49,067 nucleotides of DNA from Bacillota bacterium (GCA_012839115.1 DUNX01000037.1:1-49067), one strand, 5' to 3'; shown: positions 33,964 to 42,186, counted from the stretch's first letter. The notes: generated by a model from the sequence alone, not told the origin. Program-made: numbers and translations.

Positions 33964-34803
33964 TCAGTCCACCCGGTAGAAACACCTGGTCAATTTCTCC
34001 CGCAGGCGGCGCGGGATAAAGCGGTTAACAAGCGGCAACTGGACGGAGAGGAAATCCCCTGCCGGGTAAGTCGGGCCGGGGTTTTTCTTCTCCGCCAACC
34101 AGGCAACTTTTTTCGCGATTACCCGCGGTGGCGGGGCCTTGGCCATATTCTCCTCAATCGTTTGCCAGCACCTCTCCGCCCATTCCCGGTAAGGCGAGTC
34201 CTCTATCATCTCCCGGTCGGTTACATCATTAAACCTGGTCTTGATATCCCCCGGCGCCACCGCTGTCACTTTGATCCCAAAGGGCCGCAGTTCCTGGCGC
34301 AATCCTTCAGTCAAGGCTTCCAGCGCGTATTTTGTCGCGGAGTAGTGGACCTGGAACGGGATGACAAAGGTCCCGGCCAGGGAAGTGACGTTAATAATCA
34401 AACCGCTGCCCTGTTCCCTCATGACCGGGATCACCTCCTGGAGGACCCGGAGGGCGCCGAAATAATTCACGCCAAAGAGCGCTTCCACTTTTTCCACAGG
34501 GAATTCTTCGATTGGGCCAAAAACCCCGTAACCGGCGTTATTAATCAAAATATCGATCCCGCCGGCCTGGTGGAGAAACTCTGCCACCCCGCGGTGGACC
34601 GAATCCTTATCCGTTACATCCATGGCGAGGAAGGTCACTTTTTCCCGGAGTTCTTCCGGAAAGGAACTGACTTTCGCCAGGTCCCGCGTGGTTCCCCAGA
34701 CCTTGTATCCCCGGTCTGCCAAAAAAAGAGCAACCGCCGCCCCAATCCCTGCTGAAGCGCCGGTGATTAAAACCCTCCGTCCGTTTGTGGTTTTACCTGC
34801 CAC
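33964..34803 (-). CDS. Short-chain dehydrogenase/reductase (SDR)
   Basis: A 279-residue classical SDR. The cofactor motif is TGASAGIGAA (about 14-23), NNAGYG is near residue 90, the catalytic Ser lies in INVTSLAG and the Tyr/Lys pair in HYSATKYALEAL. The C-terminus is extended and basic (FIPRRLREKLTRCF), which could lie at a membrane surface, as in enzymes handling lipid substrates. It starts at a GTG preceded by GGGAGGGATATGA. The stop lies seven bases from the stop of the SPT-like gene on the other strand. A 3-ketosphinganine reductase role is a guess from this neighbour; many other substrates are possible. Confidence 0.88.
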   Translation of the reverse strand: MAGKTTNGRRVLITGASAGIGAAVALFLADRGYKVWGTTRDLAKVSSFPEELREKVTFLAMDVTDKDSVHRGVAEFLHQAGGIDILINNAGYGVFGPIEEFPVEKVEALFGVNYFGALRVLQEVIPVMREQGSGLIINVTSLAGTFVIPFQVHYSATKYALEALTEGLRQELRPFGIKVTAVAPGDIKTRFNDVTDREMIEDSPYREWAERCWQTIEENMAKAPPPRVIAKKVAWLAEKKNPGPTYPAGDFLSVQLPLVNRFIPRRLREKLTRCFYRVD

Positions 34804-34936
34804 TCATATCCCTCCCTGGTTTATCCTTCCCCGACGGCGCCTATCCCTGCCTGCTTGCTGGTGTCTGCCGCTTCGTCCGCCCGGTTCGTCCTGCCGGCGC
34901 CGCCTGTATTCTTCCGCGTAACCCGCGGCGTACATA

Positions 34937-35551
34937 TTACTCTTTCTCCTTCTCCCGCTTTGCCTCTTGCTTTCCCTGCCCTGACTGTGCCTTTTCCTGT
35001 CTCTTCAGTTCCTTATCCCATTCCTTCAAAATATCATCAGTCAGGTCCCGGCCGCCATTTACAACATGCTGCTTCAGAAGTATAGTTTTTACCCGCTTCT
35101 TTTCCACCACTTTTTCAACGACCGCTTGTAACTCATCTCTTGCCGCCTTTTCTCTATCCTCGATCAGCTTCTGGATCTCTTTTTGTTTCCGGTCGAGTTT
35201 CTCCTGGGCTTGACTGGCCAGTTGCTCCGCCCTCCGGGTATACTCCCGGTCTAAAACCGGCTGTTTTGTTCCGTCATTGCCACCGGTTTTCTCTGTGAAC
35301 TCTTTGGCCAGCTCTTTAATTGCCCGGGCATGTTCAGCCAGGACCTGTTCACGAAAGTCTTCGAACTCTTTTTGCAAACGGTCCCGTTCCTCCCTAAAGC
35401 GGGCAAAGCCCTTAGCTTCCGCCTCAATCCGCTGAAGATCAATAACCCCGAATCTAATCGACCCCCAGAAGCATGATTCCGCTATGCCCGGACCGATAAT
35501 AAACAAGGCAATAAGCACCGGGATGACGAAGAAGAGTTTGGATCGTCTCAT
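34937..35551 (-). CDS. OmpH/Skp-family periplasmic chaperone-like protein
   Basis: A 204-residue protein with an N-terminal signal (about residues 6-26, LFFVIPVLIALFIIGPGIA), followed by FGVIDLQRIEAEAKG, the strand-plus-helix start typical of OmpH/Skp. A long charged coiled coil (about 50-150) forms the chaperone arms, and the strand ending in VVEKKRVKTILLKQHVVNGG with DLTDDILK closes the body. Skp-like proteins escort outer membrane proteins through the periplasm, so this supports an outer membrane. The C-terminal 25 residues are Lys/Glu/Gln-rich. It is not next to bamA here. AAGGGTGG precedes the ATG. Confidence 0.85.
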   Translation of the reverse strand: MRRSKLFFVIPVLIALFIIGPGIAESCFWGSIRFGVIDLQRIEAEAKGFARFREERDRLQKEFEDFREQVLAEHARAIKELAKEFTEKTGGNDGTKQPVLDREYTRRAEQLASQAQEKLDRKQKEIQKLIEDREKAARDELQAVVEKVVEKKRVKTILLKQHVVNGGRDLTDDILKEWDKELKRQEKAQSGQGKQEAKREKEKE

Positions 35552-35734
35552 TTTCCACCCACCCTTCTTTATTACTACAGGTTATTCCCTTCTAAACGCC
35601 ATTTTCCTGCCGCAAATATTAATTCCCTCCCGTTTCTTTTTACGGAGCCGGTTTCCTCTTTCCCCTCTTTTTTGCGGGAGTTCTCTTTTATGTAAAAGTT
35701 AAAAACCACTGTCTTCTGGGGAATTATAAACTGC

Positions 35735-36010
35735 TCATCCCAAGCGGTATACCTTGCGAATTCTCTCCTTCACCCGCCAGGTACAACGCAATCCAGCCGG
35801 AAAGGTCACCAAATCCCCGGCCCCCAGTTCCACCGTGCCCTCCGGGGAGCTTACCGTGACTTTACCTTCTTTGATATATGCCGTCTCTTCACAGTCATAT
35901 TCCCAGTCGAAAACGGACGGTTCGCAATCCCACGGGGCCCAATTATCCACCCCCAAAGCCCGGAGCCGTTCCTCCGACGGGCGCTCAACCTTTACTCCAG
36001 GTATTGACAT
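35735..36010 (-). CDS. Single-domain cupin protein
   Basis: A 91-residue cupin of the small EutQ/DUF861-like type. The two cupin motifs are compressed: WEYDCEETAYIKEGKVTV and GAGDLVTFPAGLRCTWRV; the usual metal histidines are mostly replaced (Cys/Glu in motif 1). Such proteins bind small ligands or act as isomerase-like accessory proteins, but no substrate can be named. GGAGGGTAGAAC precedes the ATG. It stands alone between phoU and the OmpH-like gene, with AT-rich spacers on both sides. Confidence 0.85.
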   Translation of the reverse strand: MSIPGVKVERPSEERLRALGVDNWAPWDCEPSVFDWEYDCEETAYIKEGKVTVSSPEGTVELGAGDLVTFPAGLRCTWRVKERIRKVYRLG

Positions 36011-36102
36011 GTTCTACCCTCCTTCTTCCCTTTTCTTTATTTCCCTCTCTTATCCCCTGTGCCTGCCTTTTTATTTTCAGATTTCTCATTTTCAAGTTTT
36101 GC

Positions 36103-36747
36103 CTAATATTTCACTCTTTTTCCCGTGTAGACAAAGATCGTTTCTTCACCGATATTGGTTGCATGATCCGCTATCCGTTCCAAAAATCTGCCGGCTAAAA
36201 GAAAACGGACAGCCTGGCCCGTACGGCGGAGATCCCCCGATTTGGTCAGGATCTGCAATAATTCACCGTATAATTCTTCATAGAAATTGTCGGCCTCCTC
36301 GTCTTTCCGGCAAACCGCTTCAGCCAGGTCGGGGTTGGCGTCATCAAACGCCTTTATTGCCACACCCAGCATCTCGCAGGCCACCTCCGCCAGACGGGAA
36401 ATATGGTGTAATGCTTTAATATACTCCTCATTCTTCAATTCCAAAGTAATTTCGGCAATATTGGAAGCGTAATCGCCAATCCGCTCCAGATCACGCGCAA
36501 GTTTCGCTATGGAAAGACAGGTTCGAAGCTCCCTCCCTTTTGGGTTACGGTCCGCCAAGATCGCAGCGACCTTTTCTTCAATGACGATTAGATCATTGTC
36601 AATTACACTGTCATTGGCAAGCACCTTTAAAGCCTCTTCCGTATCTTTCTCTACCAGTGCCTTTACTGCATTCTTAAGAGCCGCCTCCACCCCCTTGCCC
36701 ATCCGTATAAAATCTGTTCGCAACTGCTCCGGCTGATGCAAATTCAA
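36103..36747 (-). CDS. phoU: Phosphate-signalling protein PhoU
   Basis: A 214-residue PhoU with the two three-helix bundle repeats. The metal-binding motifs are RDLERIGDYASNIAE in the first repeat and GRFLERIADHATNIGEE in the second, both matching E/DxxxD signatures. PhoU links the Pst phosphate transporter to the PhoR/PhoP two-component system. The open frame starts 15 bases upstream, but GGAGGGTGTGG is followed after 6 bases by the TTG at 36747 (NLHQPEQL), chosen here. No pst genes or phoPR are in the window. The gene may have its own promoter in 36760-36850. Confidence 0.93.
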   Translation of the reverse strand: MNLHQPEQLRTDFIRMGKGVEAALKNAVKALVEKDTEEALKVLANDSVIDNDLIVIEEKVAAILADRNPKGRELRTCLSIAKLARDLERIGDYASNIAEITLELKNEEYIKALHHISRLAEVACEMLGVAIKAFDDANPDLAEAVCRKDEEADNFYEELYGELLQILTKSGDLRRTGQAVRFLLAGRFLERIADHATNIGEETIFVYTGKRVKY

Positions 36748-36895
36748 CCACACCCTCCCCAATTATTTTCCCCGGCCTCTTTTGCATAATAATTCAGTAA
36801 AGAATCTGTAATTTCCTGCTCTCATCTGTAATTCTCACAGAATATTCTGCGTTCCGGCTGTTTCCTTCCCAGCCTCTTCCTCTGCTGATGTTTCT

Positions 36896-38602
36896 TCAAT
36901 CACCGGGTTCATCTGCCAGCGGCCCTTCGGTGACAGGCTCTTCTGTTAGCGGTTCCTCCACCAACAGCTCTCCAGCGGCTGGTCCTTCCGTTGATGTTTC
37001 TTCAGTGACCGGTTCTTCTGTTAACGGTCCCTCTACTAACGGCTCTTCAGTGGCCGGTCCTTCCATTGATATTTCTTCAGTAACCGGATCCTCTGCTAGC
37101 GATTCTTCCGTAACCGGCTCTTCTGTTAACGGTTCTTCCGTGGCCGGTTCCTCTGTTAACTGCCCTTCCGTGGCCGGCTCTTCTGTTAACGGTTCCTCCG
37201 TAACCGGCTCTTCTGTTAACGGATCTTCCGTGGCCGGCTCCTCTGTTAACTGCCCTTCCGTGGCCGGATCTTCTGCTAACGGTTCCTCTTGCCGTGGCGG
37301 CCCGGGCGGAACCGTTGCCAAGGCTGCCAGTTCCTCTTCATCCGGGTAATGGGCAGGATTGTAGCGGCTGCCGGCGTTCCAGAACAGCCAGTCGTCCACG
37401 CCAGCCGCGCGGGCTGCCTTGATCTGGGCAAGTACCTCTTCCCGCCCATATTTGGCTTTAATCGAAAAAGCCTGCAACCAGGGGCGTAAACGCACCCCGC
37501 GGACAAGCCATTCTCCCCGGGCCAACCGTTTTTGTGCATCGGTCAAGCTGCGGTATACCGTGGCATAGGGTTGCCGGTCCGGATCGGCCAGCCCGTAAGT
37601 TCCCGGATAATAATGGGAGGGGTATACCATGGGGGAAAGGATATCGGTAGTTCCGGCAACTCCCTCCAAATTCTGGCCAATCCCTATATGTCCGGGATCC
37701 GAACAGACCAGCCCGAAAAGATCCACAGAAACAAGAACCCCTAACGGTTCCAACTGTTCCCGGGCATAACGCAAAAAATCCTCGATAACCTCAGGTTTTG
37801 TTTTTTCCCCGCCATGAGAGTACAGACAATTTTCCAACCGCCCGTCACTGGGGAAACGAACATAATCAAACTGGATCTCCGGAAATCCCATAGCCGCAGC
37901 TTCTTTGGCAATAGCGATATTGTACTCCCAAACCTCCCTGCTGTTCGGGTCCACCCAGGCAAGGCCCTTGTTATCCACCCAAATACCGCCCTTGACATTT
38001 TGCACCGCCAAATCCGGGCGTTTCCGGGCCAAGACCGGATCTTTAAACAGCACCAACCTGGCAATGGGGTATATCCCCCGCTGCTTTAAAGTGGCCAGCA
38101 TCTTTTGGGGATCCCGGAGCTTCTCTTCCCACGCCCCCAGTTTCCGGACCGCCGGTAAACCCGAGTAATAACTCGCCAAACCGGTATCATCCTTGATATC
38201 GATGACCAGTGAATTGATACAGGTCTTCTCTGCCAGCTCAAGCAGGGCGGAAAAACGCGCCGGCGAGCCGGCTGTCCAACCCGTAACATAAACTCCCCTT
38301 ACTTGAGGGGGTAAGGGGACCGGTTCGACCCGCCGGGGCGGGGAAACCGGTTCATAGTCCTGACTTGAGAAAAAGACTTGCCCTGTGGCCGGTGGTAGAG
38401 CCGGCAACTCAAGTTGCTCCTCTTCCCCCCCGGCCTGGTGGGCCATTACTTCCCGGAACGCCGATATCCTTTCCAGCGATATTAAGGGCCCTTCAGATTG
38501 GGATACTGAAACCGGTTCCAAACGGAAAAGGTTCAAATTAAGAATAATCAGGATGATAAGAAGACGAATCATCAGTTTACGGCAGGTATATTGGTTACGC
38601 AT
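36896..38602 (-). CDS. Putative glycoside hydrolase (DUF4015-like) with acidic repeat tail
   Basis: A 568-residue exported or membrane-anchored protein. Residues about 10-28 form a hydrophobic segment (LMIRLLIILIILNLNLF). The central domain, about 95-425, is a predicted TIM barrel of the putative glycosyl hydrolase family DUF4015, with RGVYVTGWTAGS, NSLVIDIKDDTGLASYYS, FPEIQFDYVRFPSDG and ILSPMVYPSHYYPGTYG; the acidic residues in IKDD and QFDYVRFP are likely active-site positions. From about 438 to the end it is a Thr/Glu/Pro repeat with a ten-residue period. GAGGAGTGGCAA precedes the ATG. The substrate is not known; a cell-wall or surface glycan is plausible. Confidence 0.85.
   Translation of the reverse strand: MRNQYTCRKLMIRLLIILIILNLNLFRLEPVSVSQSEGPLISLERISAFREVMAHQAGGEEEQLELPALPPATGQVFFSSQDYEPVSPPRRVEPVPLPPQVRGVYVTGWTAGSPARFSALLELAEKTCINSLVIDIKDDTGLASYYSGLPAVRKLGAWEEKLRDPQKMLATLKQRGIYPIARLVLFKDPVLARKRPDLAVQNVKGGIWVDNKGLAWVDPNSREVWEYNIAIAKEAAAMGFPEIQFDYVRFPSDGRLENCLYSHGGEKTKPEVIEDFLRYAREQLEPLGVLVSVDLFGLVCSDPGHIGIGQNLEGVAGTTDILSPMVYPSHYYPGTYGLADPDRQPYATVYRSLTDAQKRLARGEWLVRGVRLRPWLQAFSIKAKYGREEVLAQIKAARAAGVDDWLFWNAGSRYNPAHYPDEEELAALATVPPGPPRQEEPLAEDPATEGQLTEEPATEDPLTEEPVTEEPLTEEPATEGQLTEEPATEEPLTEEPVTEESLAEDPVTEEISMEGPATEEPLVEGPLTEEPVTEETSTEGPAAGELLVEEPLTEEPVTEGPLADEPGD
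36899..37291. repeat. 30-bp tandem repeat encoding an acidic decapeptide
   Basis: About twelve units of 30 bases at the 3' end of the putative glycoside hydrolase gene. The encoded unit is L-T-E-E-P-(A/V)-T-E-x-x with variants such as LTEEPATEGQ, LTEEPVTEEP and LAEDPVTEEI; two units are shortened to five residues. The middle copies are nearly identical, which suggests recent expansion. Confidence 0.85.
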
Positions 38603-38976
38603 TTGCCACTCCTCATATGTCAGACATTGCCTAAATGTTAATGTAATTCAGGATATCATATATATCCCTTATATATATTATATATTTTCACGTAAAAGTG
38701 GCTTTTGGTACATTTTTCATTTTTCATTTTAAAAAACACAATTTGCCAACATCTTTAATGTTGGCAAATAATTCGCGCTAAAATAAATAAGGTGAAAACA
38801 GGCGTCGCGTGTGCGCGCGAACCTGCCGGGTTATATCATCCCGTTACCACAGATCATTATTTTATATAAAAGATAATATAAGAGAGCAGATAAGGCCAAT
38901 TAAGACCTCCCGTCTTTTGACCTGCGGTCTTTTTGACCTACTGGCCTTTTGACCATCTGTCTCGAGGCGTCCGGGT
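38603..38976. other. AT-rich spacer with terminator, CG tract and short repeats
   Basis: A 374-base gap without a gene. From right to left it holds the 3' trailer of the CBS-ACT gene with three to four copies of a GGTCAAAAG-like word (about 38895-38960, minus strand), a 14-base CG-alternating tract (38806-38819), a terminator (38742-38768), and a very AT-rich segment with several TATA-like words (38650-38700) that probably contains the promoter of the glycoside hydrolase gene. Confidence 0.6.
38742..38768 (-). terminator. Intrinsic terminator of the liv operon
   Basis: The perfect 11-bp stem TTTGCCAACAT (38742-38752) / ATGTTGGCAAA (38758-38768) has a five-base loop and is followed on the minus strand by TTGTGTTTTTT. 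It lies about 210 bases after the stop of the CBS-ACT gene, the last gene of the unit. Confidence 0.8.
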
Positions 38977-39621
38977 TTAGGACCAACCGGTCACATGAAC
39001 CACCCGGTACCCCCGTTTTTCCAACTCCGCCAAGAGGTTTTTGGGATCCTGGGTATCCAGGCGCAGGACAACTTCGCCGGAGGTCTCTTCTTCCTTGCAT
39101 TGACAGGCCAGGCTGATGATATTAACCCCATGGGCCTTGATGACCTCCGTGACCTCTGCCAAGACCCCGAGCCGGTTTTCGACATCAATGACTACCCTGG
39201 TACCGGTCTTGCGCAAGCCCATCAGGTCGATATACGCGTCAAAAATATCGCTTTCGGTTATGATCCCCACCAATTTCCCGTTCTCGACCACAGGGAGAGC
39301 GCCCACATTGTTCTCTCTCATGATCAAAGCCGCTTCTTCGATGGTTGCTTCCGGGCTTATGGTGCGCGGGTTTTTTGTCATGGCCTCTTTCACTTGGAGG
39401 CGGGAGAGGAGATAGTTCAATTCAAACATACTCAATGACGTGGCCGAGGACGGTGAAACCCGGAGCAGATCAATCTCGGTAACGATCCCTACCAGCTTTT
39501 CTCCTTTGACCACCGGCAGCCGGCGGATCTTGTGTTTCCGCATAATTTCTTCGGCTTCTTGAACCGGCATATTCTCCGGAACAGTCAACGGATTCGCCGT
39601 CATATACCTGCCCACGAACAT
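38977..39621 (-). CDS. CBS-CBS-ACT protein (AcuB-like) in the liv operon
   Basis: A 214-residue protein with two CBS domains (about residues 5-60 and 75-130; KIRRLPVVKGEKLVGIVTE and VGALPVVENGKLVGIITE) followed by an ACT domain (about 140-210; VVIDVENRLGVLAEVTEVIK). CBS pairs bind adenosine nucleotides and ACT domains bind amino acids, so it is probably a sensor. The architecture matches AcuB, but here it follows livF by 13 bases and shares the operon with a branched-chain amino acid transporter. This suggests sensing of branched-chain amino acids plus energy state; that is inference. AAGGAGGGTTTTGAG precedes the ATG. Confidence 0.9.
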   Translation of the reverse strand: MFVGRYMTANPLTVPENMPVQEAEEIMRKHKIRRLPVVKGEKLVGIVTEIDLLRVSPSSATSLSMFELNYLLSRLQVKEAMTKNPRTISPEATIEEAALIMRENNVGALPVVENGKLVGIITESDIFDAYIDLMGLRKTGTRVVIDVENRLGVLAEVTEVIKAHGVNIISLACQCKEEETSGEVVLRLDTQDPKNLLAELEKRGYRVVHVTGWS

Positions 39622-39634
39622 CTCAAAACCCTCC

Positions 39635-40336
39635 TTAGAGTCCTAAATAGGCTTTTCTTACTTCTTCGTTCCGGGTGAGTTCTCCTGCCGGGCCGGAGAG
39701 GGCAATTTCACCGGTTTCCAATACATACCCGGTTTGCGCAATGGAAAGCGCCATATTGGCATTTTGTTCCACCAACAAAATTGTGGTTCCGGCCGCATTA
39801 ATCTCCCGGATAATAGAGAAGATCTCCTTCACCAAAAGCGGGGCCAAACCCATGGAAGGCTCATCCAATAACAACAACCGCGGCTTGGCCATCAACCCCC
39901 GGCCAATCGCCAACATCTGTTGTTCACCACCGGAAAGGGTCCCGGCCCGCTGGTTCCTTCTCTCTTTTAGCCGGGGAAAAAGCGTAAAAACCCGCTTCAA
40001 TTCATCCATGTGTTCCTTGCCTTTTCGCTGGTAAGCCCCGAGTTCCAGGTTCTCCATCACTGACAGCTCGGGAAAAACCCTCCGCCCTTCGGGTACCTGT
40101 GAAATACCCCGCGCCACAATCTGGTGGGGAGCCAGGGTCGAAATTTCTTCCCCTTCCAAAATGATCTTGCCTCCGCGGGGGCGAAGGAGCCCGGAAATGG
40201 TCTTCAGGATTGTGCTCTTGCCGGCGCCGTTGGCCCCGATCAAGGTAACAATCTCCCCTTGGCGCACAGAAAAACTGATCCCTTGGATGGCATGGATAGC
40301 ACCGTAATAGACATGTAGGTTCTCAACGGTCAACAT
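39635..40336 (-). CDS. livF: Branched-chain amino acid ABC transporter ATPase LivF
   Basis: A 233-residue ABC ATPase. Walker A is GANGAGKST near residue 35, the signature is TLSGGEQQMLAIGRGL and Walker B is LLLLDEPSMGLAP. The HTH-like start LTVENLHVYYGAIHAIQGIS and the ending NEEVRKAYLGL are typical of LivF. It hydrolyses ATP in the cytoplasm together with LivG to drive import of leucine, isoleucine and valine or related amino acids. Its ATG overlaps the stop of livG by one base. Order in the operon is K-H-M-G-F. Confidence 0.95.
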   Translation of the reverse strand: MLTVENLHVYYGAIHAIQGISFSVRQGEIVTLIGANGAGKSTILKTISGLLRPRGGKIILEGEEISTLAPHQIVARGISQVPEGRRVFPELSVMENLELGAYQRKGKEHMDELKRVFTLFPRLKERRNQRAGTLSGGEQQMLAIGRGLMAKPRLLLLDEPSMGLAPLLVKEIFSIIREINAAGTTILLVEQNANMALSIAQTGYVLETGEIALSGPAGELTRNEEVRKAYLGL

Positions 40337-41112
40337 CAGGAAACCTCCTCTCCCAGATAGGCTTCGATTACCCGGGGATTGTTCCTGATCTTTTCCGGAG
40401 ACCCCTCGGCAATGGTCATTCCGTAATCCAGGACCAGGATGCGCTCACATAACTTCATCACCAGGCTCATATCATGTTCAATCAGGAGGATGGTTAAGGA
40501 AAACTCCTGACGCAGCCAACGGATAAGCTCCAGAAGCTCTACAGTCTCCTGGGGGTTCATCCCTGCCGCCGGTTCGTCCAAAAGCAACAGCCTGGGACGG
40601 CCGGCCAGGGCGCGGGCAATCTCCAACCGCCGCTGCTCGCCATAGGGCAGGTTTTTGGCGATCTCATCGGCCTTACCGGCCAGATTAAAGATGTCCAGCC
40701 GGCTTAAGGCCCAATCGGTGATCTCCTTTTCGTGGCGGTGAAAAACTCTGGTTCTAAAGATCGCATCGCCCCAGGAATACCTCCCGGCATACTGGTATGC
40801 GATCTTCACGTTCTCCAGAACCGTCAGTTCATTAAAGAGCCGGATATTCTGAAAGGTTCTGCCGATCCCAAGCCGGTTAATCTTATGGCAGCCCAGACCG
40901 GTGATTTCCGTGCCGTCAAAAAAGATCCGTCCCTCCTGTGGCTGGTAAAAACCGGTGAGAATATTAAAAACCGTTGTCTTGCCGGCTCCGTTCGGGCCGA
41001 TTAACCCGACCAGTTCACCCGGTTTAAGGTCAAGGTTGAAACCGGAAACCGCCCGCAAACCTCCAAAGGAGATAGACAGGTCCTCAACTTTAAGCAGAGT
41101 CACCGTTACCAC
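40336..41112 (-). CDS. livG: Branched-chain amino acid ABC transporter ATPase LivG
   Basis: A 258-residue ABC ATPase. Walker A is GPNGAGKTT near residue 43, the signature region NLPYGEQRRLEIARAL replaces the usual LSGGQ as in LivG proteins, and Walker B is LLLLDEPAAGMNP. The ending NNPRVIEAYLGEEV is characteristic. It pairs with LivF below the LivH/LivM channel. It starts at a GTG at 41112, inside the end of livM (23-base overlap), with GGGAGAACGG just upstream, so it is probably translationally coupled. Confidence 0.95.
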   Translation of the reverse strand: MVTVTLLKVEDLSISFGGLRAVSGFNLDLKPGELVGLIGPNGAGKTTVFNILTGFYQPQEGRIFFDGTEITGLGCHKINRLGIGRTFQNIRLFNELTVLENVKIAYQYAGRYSWGDAIFRTRVFHRHEKEITDWALSRLDIFNLAGKADEIAKNLPYGEQRRLEIARALAGRPRLLLLDEPAAGMNPQETVELLELIRWLRQEFSLTILLIEHDMSLVMKLCERILVLDYGMTIAEGSPEKIRNNPRVIEAYLGEEVS

Positions 41113-42175
41113 CCCGTTCTCCCGGCTGGGACTTTGTTTTTTCCGCCGCCCGGCTTTTCAAGGCCTGAAAAACCGTTAAATCCACTTCCGCCCGGCCAAA
41201 AAGGCCCTGCGGGCGAAAGATCATTAGTAAAACCAGAGTTCCGGCGTAAATCACCATCCGGTAAGCCTGGAGAAAACGCAGTACCTCCGGAAGGGCCGTT
41301 AGAACCACGGCGGCGATAACCGAACCGGTAATACTGCCCAAACCGCCCAAGACAACCATCAACAGGATCTCAATGGTTTTTAAGACATCAAACGAACGGG
41401 GGGCAATATACGAAAGGTAATGGGCAAAAAGGCCCCCGGCCAGACCGGCAAAGAAGGCGCCAATGGTAAAAGAAAGCACCTTGTAATAGGTGATGTTTAC
41501 GCCCATGGCCTCCGCCGCCATTTCATCTTCGCGAATCGCAGCCATCGCCCGTCCATGGTTGGAACGGACAATATTCCAGATAATCACCACTGTTATTACG
41601 GCAAAAAACTGCGCCCACCAGAAGTTGGTGTGATTAGGGATCCCAGGTATTCCCCGCGCGCCTCTGGTGATACCCAAGTTCAAGGCAACCACCCGGATTA
41701 TCTCGCCAAAACCCAAGGTGGCAATGGCCAGGTAATCCCCGCGCAGGCGCAAGGTGGGCACACCAATCAGCAGGCCGGCAAAGGCCGCCGCCAGTCCCCC
41801 CAGGATCAAAACCAGGGGAAACTCGATGATTGACTGGATTTGCGGGGGGAGAAAGCCCCACTCGCCCATATTAATCGAGAGCAAAGCGGAGACGTAGGCC
41901 CCAACCGCCATAAAACCGGCATGGCCGATGGAAAAAAGCCCGGTTATACCGTTAATCAGGTTCAGGCTGACGGCAAGGATAATATTGATAAAGGTGAGAA
42001 TAAGAATCCCCTTGTAATACCGGTTTACAAAATTAAAGCCGAATTTTTCCATAAAAATGAGGATGTTTAGTAAAAACAGAAGCAATAGTCCCACAGGGAG
42101 AAGGTACTTCCGCCATTTTTCCGCAGTTTGCGCTTGTGTGTGGCTCTCCAGTCCGGTCGTTTTCTCTGTCTCCAT
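41090..42175 (-). CDS. livM: Branched-chain amino acid ABC transporter permease LivM
   Basis: A 361-residue permease with about ten membrane segments. Family blocks include LNLINGITGLFSIGHAGFMA near residue 75, RLRGDYLAIATLGFGEIIR, LSFTIGAFFAGLAGGLFAH and LLMVVLGGLGSITGSVIA. The N-terminal 25 residues are polar and extend beyond the shortest homologues. With LivH it forms the translocation path in the cytoplasmic membrane. It lies 11 bases downstream of livH. The C-terminal 30 residues are charged and cytoplasmic. Confidence 0.95.
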   Translation of the reverse strand: METEKTTGLESHTQAQTAEKWRKYLLPVGLLLLFLLNILIFMEKFGFNFVNRYYKGILILTFINIILAVSLNLINGITGLFSIGHAGFMAVGAYVSALLSINMGEWGFLPPQIQSIIEFPLVLILGGLAAAFAGLLIGVPTLRLRGDYLAIATLGFGEIIRVVALNLGITRGARGIPGIPNHTNFWWAQFFAVITVVIIWNIVRSNHGRAMAAIREDEMAAEAMGVNITYYKVLSFTIGAFFAGLAGGLFAHYLSYIAPRSFDVLKTIEILLMVVLGGLGSITGSVIAAVVLTALPEVLRFLQAYRMVIYAGTLVLLMIFRPQGLFGRAEVDLTVFQALKSRAAEKTKSQPGERGGNGDSA

Positions 42176-42186
42176 CTTATTATCAC

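Noticed and set aside
36888-37349. Ser/Gly/Thr-rich plus-strand frame of 153 codons
   Set aside because: It is the mirror of the 30-bp repeat in the glycoside hydrolase gene; repeat period keeps both strands open.
38900-39100. 66-codon minus-strand frame overlapping the end of the CBS-ACT gene
   Set aside because: It overlaps the firm CBS-ACT coding sequence in another frame, has no ribosome binding site and reads through spaced repeats.
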